Source of the DNA: Comamonadaceae bacterium
GTDB taxonomy: Bacteria; Pseudomonadota; Gammaproteobacteria; Burkholderiales; Burkholderiaceae_C
Direction of reading: 5' to 3'
Assembly (NCBI GenBank): GCA_947371775.1
Contig: CANBQX010000021.1
Coordinates: forward strand, 1-20,485
DNA length: 20,485 bases
Below, one piece after another: positions 14,686 through 20,485 of the stretch. The notes under the pieces were generated by a model, which had not been told where the DNA came from, did no database searches, and saw nothing but the letters and a program-made list of their open reading frames with translations. Position 1 is the first letter of the stretch; each line of letters starts with the position of its first letter. The translations under genes were made by a program, and so were the position numbers.

Positions 14686-15132
14686 TCAGGCCGAGGATTG
14701 CGGCTCTTCGGGTTCAAACGCGTTGGCGTCCATGCGGCTGCGCCGACGCAGCACGACAAACAAAGCGCCCAGGCCTAGAAAAGCCATGGCGGCCGGGCCG
14801 ATCCACAACAAGGCGGTCAGGGCCTTAAAAGGCGGGCGGTACAGCACAAAATCACCATAGCGCGCGGTCATGTAATCGGTGACTTCTTGGTCTGACTTGC
14901 CTGCCAGCAGCATCTCTCGCACCTGATTGCGCAAATCGACCGCCAGTTCTGCATGCGAATCGGCGATGGTTTGGTTTTGGCAGACCAAGCAGCGCAACTC
15001 GCTGGTAATGGTCATCATGCGGGCTTCGAGCACCGGATCGTCACTGGCGGGTGCCGCTTCACCGCCCCAGGCAGCAAGCTGCGCCCAGACCAGCGCACAC
15101 AGCACAAGGGTCTGCAACATCCATTTAGCCAT
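14686..15132 (-). CDS. ccmH: Cytochrome c maturation thiol-redox protein CcmH
   Basis: CcmH (CcmL type) reduces or presents apocytochrome cysteines in the periplasm. The 148-residue protein has a signal peptide (MAKWMLQTLVLCALVWAQLA), the redox motif LRCLVCQNQTIADSHA (C48, C51), the three-helix domain to VLYRPPF, and one membrane anchor (107-128). It ends with a short acidic tail instead of the TPR domain fused in E. coli CcmH; that domain is encoded separately as ccmI. The ATG at 15132 overlaps the end of ccmG by eight bases. Confidence 0.95.
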   Translation of the reverse strand: MAKWMLQTLVLCALVWAQLAAWGGEAAPASDDPVLEARMMTITSELRCLVCQNQTIADSHAELAVDLRNQVREMLLAGKSDQEVTDYMTARYGDFVLYRPPFKALTALLWIGPAAMAFLGLGALFVVLRRRSRMDANAFEPEEPQSSA

Positions 15133-15655
15133 TGAGTTGCCTCACCAAAGGTTCAATTTTTGTACGGATGACCTCAGGCGTGATCGGGCCGATTTGCTTG
15201 AAGCGCACCACGCCCTGACGGTCAATGATGAAGGTCTCAGGCACGCCATAGACGCCAAAATCAATACCGACCCGACCATCGGTATCGGAGAGAGATGCTG
15301 TGTACGGATTGCCAAAATCGGCCAGCCACTTTTGCCCGGCCGCCGCCTGGTCTTTGTAATTCAGGCCATAGATCGGCAGCATTTTGGATTTGGCAAACTC
15401 GACTAGCAACGGATGCTCTTCGCGGCAGGCCACACACCAGGAGGCCCAGACATTGAGCATCCAGACCTGACCGAGCAAGTCATCGCGGCGAATGGTTTGC
15501 GTGGGGTCATCCAAACGGGCCAGCGCAAAAGCAGGTGCAGGCTTGCCAATCAAAGGCGATGGCACTTCTTTCGGGTCTAAATGCAGTCCGGCACCCAGAA
15601 ACAGCACCAACACCAAAAAGATGCCCATGGGCAGCAAAAACTTGAGGTATTTCAC
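15125..15655 (-). CDS. ccmG: Thiol:disulfide interchange protein CcmG/DsbE (GTG start)
   Basis: CcmG is a membrane-anchored periplasmic thioredoxin-like protein that reduces the apocytochrome/CcmH disulfide, receiving electrons from DsbD/CcdA. The 176 residues show one N-terminal anchor (4-24), GKPAPAFALARLDD, the active site NVWASWCVACREEHP (C74, C77), the CcmG-type acidic neighbourhood, YGLNYKD, and the cis-proline loop YGVPETFIID (P139). Translation starts at GTG 15655, with GGGAG seven bases upstream and a 4-base GTGA overlap with ccmF; the next ATG (M10) would lose the positively charged end of the anchor. Confidence 0.95.
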   Translation of the reverse strand: MKYLKFLLPMGIFLVLVLFLGAGLHLDPKEVPSPLIGKPAPAFALARLDDPTQTIRRDDLLGQVWMLNVWASWCVACREEHPLLVEFAKSKMLPIYGLNYKDQAAAGQKWLADFGNPYTASLSDTDGRVGIDFGVYGVPETFIIDRQGVVRFKQIGPITPEVIRTKIEPLVRQLNG

Positions 15656-17610
15656 GCCACATCTCCCGCTTTGCGGCGGTAGCGGCGATCGCTAACAGCC
15701 AGCAAACCGCCCAGCGCCATCAACAAACATCCGCCCCAAATCCAATCGATAAAGGGTTTGACGTACACCCGCACGATCCATGCGCCGCCCTCCACTTCCT
15801 CACCCAGCGACACATACAAATCGCGGGTCACACCTGCGTCGATCGATGCTTCGGTCATCGGGTTTTGCTGCACGCGGTACACACGCTTTTCCGGTCGCAT
15901 CTCAATCGCCGTGCCGCCGTTGCGAGCCACCTGCATTTGCCCTTGCATGGCCACGTAGTTCGGGCCCTGGCGCTCGGTCACGCCACCAAAGGTAAAGGTG
16001 TATCCCCGCACCGTGGTGGTGTCGCCCACCGCCATCTTGACGTCGCGCTCGACCTCGTAGGTCTTGACCATCACCACGCCAAAACAAAACGCCGCAATGC
16101 CCAGGTGCGCCACCATCATGCCGACCAAGGCACGGGGAATTTGACGCGCTTTGGCCGGGGCATCAGCCCAAGCGGAACCAGCGGGGTGGATGCGCTCCCA
16201 CACGTCGGTAGCCACCGAGGCCGCCACCCAATAGGCCATCATCAATCCCAAGGTGGAGACAAGGCGAACTTCACCGGCCAGCGCGCCGGTTGCGATCGAC
16301 GCCATCACCGTCACCCCCGCAGCCCAGCGCAGGCGCAGCGCCAAGGAGGGCAATTCGGTTTCCTTCCAGCGCGCCAAGGGGCCCAAGCCCATCAAAAACA
16401 CGGTGGGCGCCATCAGCGGCATAAAGACCGCGTCGAAATACGGTGGGCCGACCGAAATTTTTCCCAGGCCCAAGGCATCGAGCAGCAAGGGGTACAAGGT
16501 ACCCAGCAACACAGCGAGCGCAGCCACCAGCAGCAACACGTTATTGCCCAACAGGGCCGATTCTTTGGACCACAAGGCAAAGCGCTTGCCCAATCCGACG
16601 GTCGGGGCCCGCCAGGCATACAAGGCAAAGGAGGAGCCCACCACCACCGTCAAGAATGCCAAGATGAACAATCCACGGCGCGGGTCTGTGGCAAATGCAT
16701 GCACCGATGACAACACGCCCGAGCGCACCAGGAAAGTACCCAGCAGCGAGAAAGAAAACGCCAATATCGCCAGCAACACGGTCCAGGACTTGAAGCTGTT
16801 GCGTTTCTCAGTCACAGCCAGGGAGTGGATCAGTGCCGTGCCCAGCAGCCACGGCATGAGCGATGCGTTTTCCACCGGATCCCAGAACCACCAACCGCCC
16901 CAGCCCAGTTCGTAATACGCCCAGGAGCTGCCCAGGGCAATGCCGATGGTCAGAAACATCCAGGCCACCGTGGTCCACGGACGCGTCCAACGCGCCCAGG
17001 TGGAGTCGAGGTTTCCACCCAATAGCGCGGCAATCGCAAAGGCAAAGGCCACCGAGAAGCCCACATAACCCATGTACAGCATGGGCGGGTGAATGACCAT
17101 GCCGGGGTCTTGCAGCAAGGGGTTCAAATCCCGCCCATCCGGTGGCGCGGGCAAGAGCCGCTCAAAGGGGTTGGAGGTCAGCAGCATGAACAGCAAAAAC
17201 CCCACGCTCACCAGCCCCATCACCGCCAGGATGCGCGCCACCACCGCGTGCGGCAAATGGCGGCTGAACCAGGCCACGGCCAAGGTCCAAATACACAGCA
17301 TTTGCACCCACAGCAGCAAAGAGCCCTCGTGCCCGCCCCAAACCGCAGCGATACGGTATTGCAAGGGCAATGCGCTGTTGGAGTTAGACGCCACGTACAA
17401 CACCGAAAAATCATTGCGCACGAACGATGTCACCAAGCACACAAACGCCAGCGTGACCAGCACAAACATGGCATAAGCGCCAGGGCGGGCCAGGGCCATC
17501 CAATCTTCGCGATCGGTCGCGGCACCGGCCAGAGGTAGCGTACCAAGCGCCAGGGCCACGCCCAACGCCAGCCACAGAGCAAAGTGACCTAATTCAGGAA
17601 GCAATGTCAT
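15652..17610 (-). CDS. ccmF: Haem lyase subunit CcmF
   Basis: CcmF is the large inner-membrane component that attaches haem to apocytochrome c together with CcmH and CcmI. The 652-residue protein is the family length and has about 14-15 membrane helices. It includes VWGGHEGSLLLW (90-101), IHPPMLYMGYVGF (173-185), and the WWD haem-handling motif WGGWWFWDPVENASLMPWL (237-255), then H262 in ALIHSLAV. A large periplasmic loop near the C-terminus (about 520-620) is followed by a last helix and RRYRRKAGD. The start ATG overlaps the ccmE stop as ATGA. Confidence 0.97.
   Translation of the reverse strand: MTLLPELGHFALWLALGVALALGTLPLAGAATDREDWMALARPGAYAMFVLVTLAFVCLVTSFVRNDFSVLYVASNSNSALPLQYRIAAVWGGHEGSLLLWVQMLCIWTLAVAWFSRHLPHAVVARILAVMGLVSVGFLLFMLLTSNPFERLLPAPPDGRDLNPLLQDPGMVIHPPMLYMGYVGFSVAFAFAIAALLGGNLDSTWARWTRPWTTVAWMFLTIGIALGSSWAYYELGWGGWWFWDPVENASLMPWLLGTALIHSLAVTEKRNSFKSWTVLLAILAFSFSLLGTFLVRSGVLSSVHAFATDPRRGLFILAFLTVVVGSSFALYAWRAPTVGLGKRFALWSKESALLGNNVLLLVAALAVLLGTLYPLLLDALGLGKISVGPPYFDAVFMPLMAPTVFLMGLGPLARWKETELPSLALRLRWAAGVTVMASIATGALAGEVRLVSTLGLMMAYWVAASVATDVWERIHPAGSAWADAPAKARQIPRALVGMMVAHLGIAAFCFGVVMVKTYEVERDVKMAVGDTTTVRGYTFTFGGVTERQGPNYVAMQGQMQVARNGGTAIEMRPEKRVYRVQQNPMTEASIDAGVTRDLYVSLGEEVEGGAWIVRVYVKPFIDWIWGGCLLMALGGLLAVSDRRYRRKAGDVA
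15663..15667 (-). promoter_or_regulatory. Ribosome binding site for the GTG-start ccmG
   Basis: GGGAG on the minus strand, inside the 3' end of ccmF, is seven bases before GTG 15655 and supports that start for ccmG. Confidence 0.65.
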
Positions 17611-18062
17611 GGACCGGTTACCAAGGTTGCGGCCGCTTTCGCATTGGCCTGGGCCGCATTTTTCAAAGCCTGGGCGGCTTCGGGCGGCATGTAGTTTTCG
17701 TCGTGCTTGGCTAGCACCTCTTTGGCTTGGAAAACACCGTTTTCCAACTGCCCTTGAGCGACCACGCCTTTGCCCTCTTTAAAGAGGTCGGGCAAGATGC
17801 CCGAAAACTGCACCGGCACGGTTTGGGCGGTATCGGTGACCTCGAAGCGCACATTCACACCCTCGCGCTTGACGCTGCCCGCCACCACCAGCCCGCCTAA
17901 GCGGAAGGTACGCCCGCTGGGCGCCTCTTTGGCAGCGATTTGCGTGGGGGTGTAGAAAAACACCAGATTGCTTTGAAAAGCATTCAGTACCAATGCGGTG
18001 GCCGCCCCCACGACGGCGATGATTCCTAAGGCAATAGCCATGCGTTTGCGCCGTGGCGTCAT
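17607..18062 (-). CDS. ccmE: Haem chaperone CcmE
   Basis: CcmE carries haem covalently from CcmC to CcmF in the periplasm. The 151 residues contain a positively charged N-terminus and anchor (MTPRRKRMAIALGIIAVVGA...), an OB-fold domain with RLGGLVVAGSVKREG (54-68), FEVTDTAQTVPVQFSGILPDLFKEG, and the haem-binding VLAKHDENYMPPE (116-128), where H120 binds the vinyl group and Y124 is an axial ligand. The Ala/Lys-rich tail is variable in the family. The ATG at 18062 overlaps the ccmD stop; the same frame runs open to 18311, but that part is antisense to no known domain and lies over ccmD/ccmC. Confidence 0.96.
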   Translation of the reverse strand: MTPRRKRMAIALGIIAVVGAATALVLNAFQSNLVFFYTPTQIAAKEAPSGRTFRLGGLVVAGSVKREGVNVRFEVTDTAQTVPVQFSGILPDLFKEGKGVVAQGQLENGVFQAKEVLAKHDENYMPPEAAQALKNAAQANAKAAATLVTGP

Positions 18063-18232
18063 AGATCGTTGTCCTGTGTTTCTTCGTGAATCTGGGCAAG
18101 CGCCCTGCGCTGGCGTTGGGCGGCGCTTTGCACTTCCCACAGCAGCCCGAGCGCGACCACGCCATACGAGCCCCAGACGTACAGGCCGTAGCCCCCCATA
18201 TTCCAAAAATCGTTCCAGCTGGCCCAGATCAT
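18059..18232 (-). CDS. ccmD: Haem exporter accessory protein CcmD
   Basis: CcmD is a small single-helix protein that stabilises the CcmABC-CcmE complex and is needed to release holo-CcmE. The 57-residue product has the family pattern: WNDFWNMGGYGLYVWGSYG (6-24) leading into one membrane helix (to about 33), then a charged cytosolic tail (QRQRRALAQIHEE). Both ends overlap neighbours by four bases (ATGA at 18229-18232 and 18059-18062). It is easily missed because a longer in-frame reading extends upstream into ccmC; the ATG at 18232 gives the correct family start. Confidence 0.93.
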   Translation of the reverse strand: MIWASWNDFWNMGGYGLYVWGSYGVVALGLLWEVQSAAQRQRRALAQIHEETQDNDL

Positions 18233-18969
18233 GCGCTCGCCTCCTGCGCCCAGCGCGTGTGGCGCTCTCGCTCCAAAATAATGCTGCGCACCCGGTACAG
18301 GGCCATGGCAATGGTGTACGCCCAAAATGCCAGCGCCATCAGCAGCATGGCCCACAACATGGTTTGCGCCATGCTGGAGCCTTTGGTAATGGAGACCGAG
18401 GCGCCTTGGTGCAGGGTGTTCCACCACTTCACCGAAAAATAAATGATGGGCACGTTGACCGCGCCGACCAAGGCCAGCAGGCCACCGGCCTTGTCGGCGC
18501 GGCGCGGGTCGTCAATGGCGCTGGTCAATGCGATGTAACCCATGTACAGAAAAAACAAAATCAGCTCAGAGGTCAGGCGTGCGTCCCACACCCACCAGGT
18601 GCCCCACATGGGTTTTCCCCAGAGCGCACCGGTCCACAGCGACAAAAAGGTAAACAGCGCACCGGTCGGTGCCAGCGCCTGGGTCATCATGCCCGACAGG
18701 CGTGTGTTGAAGGTGAAGCCCAAGAAGGCCCAAAACGCCATGGCCAGGTAAATCACCATGGACATCCAGGAGGCCGGCACATGCACAAAGATGATGCGGT
18801 AGCCCTCGCCTTGCTGAAAATCAGTGGGCGCCACGAAAAAACCCAGGTACAGCGCCGCGATGGCCAGCACCGCCGCCACCAGGGCAAACGGACGCCACAG
18901 CTTGCCCGCCAAGGGGTAAAAGGTTTGGGGCGCAGCCCAATGGAACCAGTGAATATTGTTGAAGTTCAT
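18229..18969 (-). CDS. ccmC: Haem exporter/loading protein CcmC
   Basis: CcmC attaches haem to CcmE at the periplasmic face of the inner membrane. The 246 residues have six membrane helices. The haem-ligand histidines are H63 in IIFVHVPASWMSM and H187 in WWNTLHQGAS, and the WWD motif is KPMWGTWWVWDARLTSELIL (119-138). Length and motif spacing match the E. coli protein. It starts immediately after the ccmB stop (TAA directly followed by ATG) and ends with a 4-base overlap into ccmD. Confidence 0.97.
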   Translation of the reverse strand: MNFNNIHWFHWAAPQTFYPLAGKLWRPFALVAAVLAIAALYLGFFVAPTDFQQGEGYRIIFVHVPASWMSMVIYLAMAFWAFLGFTFNTRLSGMMTQALAPTGALFTFLSLWTGALWGKPMWGTWWVWDARLTSELILFFLYMGYIALTSAIDDPRRADKAGGLLALVGAVNVPIIYFSVKWWNTLHQGASVSITKGSSMAQTMLWAMLLMALAFWAYTIAMALYRVRSIILERERHTRWAQEASA

Positions 18970-19635
18970 TTATTCAAGCGCAACACGCAGCGCGGCCGAA
19001 CACATCCAGGGACCAAAAAATGCGGCCAACACCAGCATCGCCATCAAAATGGAGAGGTGGGCCGCGTAACCCACGCCGCTGATATGGGCCTCGACAGCCC
19101 CCGCACCAAACACCAAGGCTGGAATATACAGAGGCAGCACCAGCAAGGACAGTAACACCTCGCCGCCACGCACACCCAAGGTCAGGGCTGCGCCAATGGC
19201 GCCGATCAGCGACAACAGCGGCGTTCCGACCAGCAACGTGAGCACCAGCACTCGCATGGCCCCGGCGTCCAAATCAAATTGCAGCGCCAATACCGGTGCC
19301 AGCAAGGCAAGCGGCAGGCCCGACAACAACCAGTGCGCCAAAATCTTGGCGGCTACCAGCACCGGCAAGGGTGTGGTGGACAGTGCCATTTGCTCCAGGG
19401 TGCCGTCCTGAAAATCCGCTGAAAACAAGCGCCCCAGCGATAGCAGGCTGGCCAACAAAGCGCCCACCCACAAAATACCCGGCGCGATTTTTCGCAACAC
19501 GTCCAACTCCGGTCCAATACCCAGCGGGAACAGTGTGGCCACGACGACAAAAAAGAACAAAGCGGTCAACACCTCACTCTTGCGCCGCATGGCAAGCCGC
19601 ATATCGCGTTGCACCACCGCCAAAAAAGCATTCAT
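18970..19635 (-). CDS. ccmB: Haem exporter permease CcmB
   Basis: CcmB is the permease partner of the CcmA ATPase; the complex drives release of holo-CcmE from CcmC. The 221-residue protein has six hydrophobic helices and the typical N-terminus VVQRDMRLAMRRKSEVLTAL (7-26), FFFVVVATLFPLGIGPE, then ILWVGALLASLLSLGRLFSADFQDGTLEQ, an amphipathic segment conserved in the family. The ATG overlaps the ccmA stop as ATGA. Confidence 0.96.
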   Translation of the reverse strand: MNAFLAVVQRDMRLAMRRKSEVLTALFFFVVVATLFPLGIGPELDVLRKIAPGILWVGALLASLLSLGRLFSADFQDGTLEQMALSTTPLPVLVAAKILAHWLLSGLPLALLAPVLALQFDLDAGAMRVLVLTLLVGTPLLSLIGAIGAALTLGVRGGEVLLSLLVLPLYIPALVFGAGAVEAHISGVGYAAHLSILMAMLVLAAFFGPWMCSAALRVALE

Positions 19636-20246
19636 GGTGTCAGCCGGTAGCTTGCGCCCCGTCCCTGCAAGTCAACGGCCTGGTGGCTGGTGAAAAGCGC
19701 CATGCCGCCGCGCTGAACATGGGCTGAAATGGCATCCGCCACCCAGGCCTGGGCCTGGGCGTCCAAGGCGACAAAGGGCTCGTCCAGCACCCACAGGGGT
19801 GCCGACTGCAGTGTCAGGCGCGCCAAGGCGACCCGGCGCTTCTGCCCCTGCGACAGCACCCGCACCGGCAATTGGGTGCGGCCACGCAAACCCAGATTGT
19901 GCAAAGCTGAAACGGCGTCGCGCTTGACAAAGCCGCGACCGGCGATCGCCGCGTCAGCCTCCAGATTTTCGACAGCGGAAAGCTCGTCCTTCAGCGCCAA
20001 CGCATGGCCAAGGTACAAGAGATCCGCATGAAAGTTGTCAGACGCCTGCGCCAAGAGCTGGCCCTTCCAGCGAACTTCACCCTTGGCCGCAGGCGTGAAG
20101 CCGGTCGCGATGCGCAGCAAACTGGTTTTCCCCGAGCCATTGGCGCCTTCCAAGTGCAGCCACTGGCCTGCATTCAAGTCGAAACTCACCCCCGAGAACA
20201 GGGTTTGATCGCCGCGAACGCAAGTCAGGTCAGAAACAGAAAGCAT
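19632..20246 (-). CDS. ccmA: Cytochrome c biogenesis ATP-binding protein CcmA
   Basis: CcmA is the ATPase of the CcmAB transporter-like complex. The 204 residues include Walker A GANGSGKTS (34-42), a Q-loop region near LLYLGHALALKDELSAVENL (76-95, a CcmA-specific stretch), signature LSQGQKRRVALARL (131-144), Walker B LWVLDEPFVALD (151-162), and the switch histidine in FTSHQAV. Length matches the family. It begins 11 bases after the napC-like stop, with only a weak ribosome binding site, so it is probably cotranscribed from the nap side. Confidence 0.96.
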   Translation of the reverse strand: MLSVSDLTCVRGDQTLFSGVSFDLNAGQWLHLEGANGSGKTSLLRIATGFTPAAKGEVRWKGQLLAQASDNFHADLLYLGHALALKDELSAVENLEADAAIAGRGFVKRDAVSALHNLGLRGRTQLPVRVLSQGQKRRVALARLTLQSAPLWVLDEPFVALDAQAQAWVADAISAHVQRGGMALFTSHQAVDLQGRGASYRLTP

Positions 20247-20257
20247 GCAGTAGTGGT

Positions 20258-20485
20258 TTATTCGTCGGGGTCTACGTACTCTTTGGGCAGGTGGTGGGCA
20301 ATGCCTTTGTGGCAGTCAATACAGGTTTTGCCTTCTTCCTTGGCCTTCATGTGCTTTTTATAGGGTGTTTGCTTTTGCAATTCGGGGCTCATGGCCTCGA
20401 AAGCGTGGCAGTTGCGGCATTCGCGGGAATTGGTCTCTTTCATGCGGGCCCACTCGTGGGTCGCGAGTTCCATGCGTTTTTCCTC
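20258..20485 (-). CDS. napC: NapC/NirT-family multihaem c-type cytochrome (3' end only)
   Basis: The last 75 codons of a minus-strand gene are present; its start lies beyond base 20485. Two haem motifs are visible, CRNCH and CIDCH followed by KGIAHHLP, in the context THEWARMKETNSRECRNCH and EGKTCIDCHKGIAH. This is the C-terminal half of the tetrahaem NapC/NirT quinol dehydrogenase, which passes electrons from membrane quinol to periplasmic nitrate reductase NapAB. NrfH- or TorC-like relatives share the fold, but the spacing and the downstream ccm genes fit NapC best, as in enterobacterial nap-ccm operons. Its own maturation requires the ccm products encoded next to it. Confidence 0.88.
   Translation of the reverse strand, partial: EEKRMELATHEWARMKETNSRECRNCHAFEAMSPELQKQTPYKKHMKAKEEGKTCIDCHKGIAHHLPKEYVDPDE

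Noticed and set aside
18063..18311. Extended start for CcmE
   Set aside because: The 83 added residues are Arg-rich, lie over ccmD and ccmC in another frame, and precede the clear CcmE signal-anchor start.
1..20485. Mobile element, prophage, toxin-antitoxin, CRISPR or novel defence cassette
   Set aside because: Nearly the whole window is accounted for by recognisable core genes; no transposase, integrase, direct-repeat array or unexplained gene cluster was seen.

Overview
The window looks like chromosomal DNA from a betaproteobacterium of the order Burkholderiales, most likely a Comamonadaceae (Rhodoferax/Polaromonas-like) organism. This rests on GC-rich codon use, the dusB-fis-purH and surE-pcm-nlpD arrangements, TACAAT/TAAAAT-type -10 boxes, and protein sequences that read as Burkholderiales homologues. 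No computed taxonomy supports it. Coding density is very high. No intergenic stretch exceeds 300 bases; the longest is the 273-base divergent region between ppsA and ppsR. I see no tRNA, rRNA, insertion sequence, phage gene, CRISPR array or defence system.

Left part (1-4920): a minus-strand unit runs from ppsA (phosphoenolpyruvate synthase) into the first codons of a small membrane protein that resembles the DUF4212 sodium/solute symporter subunit. ppsR, the bifunctional kinase/pyrophosphorylase that switches PpsA off and on, is transcribed divergently. A GlcG/HbpS-family protein (minus) and a Bax-inhibitor-1/YccA-type membrane protein (plus) follow, closed by a good intrinsic terminator.

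Middle part (4919-12853): a minus-strand operon surE-pcm-nlpD-rlmD covers nucleotide phosphatase, isoaspartyl repair, amidase activation and 23S rRNA methylation. A plus-strand NADPH:quinone-reductase-like MDR gene is next. It converges on a minus-strand operon dusB-fis-purH (tRNA dihydrouridine synthase, nucleoid protein, last two steps of IMP synthesis), whose genes overlap by 4 bases.

Right part (12926-20485): a plus-strand DedA/YqaA-like membrane protein, then a long minus-strand System I cytochrome c maturation operon, ccmABCDEFGH plus ccmI, directly downstream of the 3' end of a napC-like multihaem quinol dehydrogenase gene. ccmA-B export haem-related substrate or drive release, ccmC-D-E load and carry haem, ccmF-H-I ligate it to apocytochrome, and ccmG-H keep the CXXCH cysteines reduced. 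The napC-ccm order is that of enterobacterial nap-ccm operons and points to periplasmic nitrate respiration upstream of the window.

I did not find a previously undescribed system. The points most worth a second look are a CcmI that lacks its usual first membrane segment, next to the only sizeable gap in the ccm operon; the ppsA to symporter-subunit overlap; nlpD without rpoS after it; and some promoter and leader structures.
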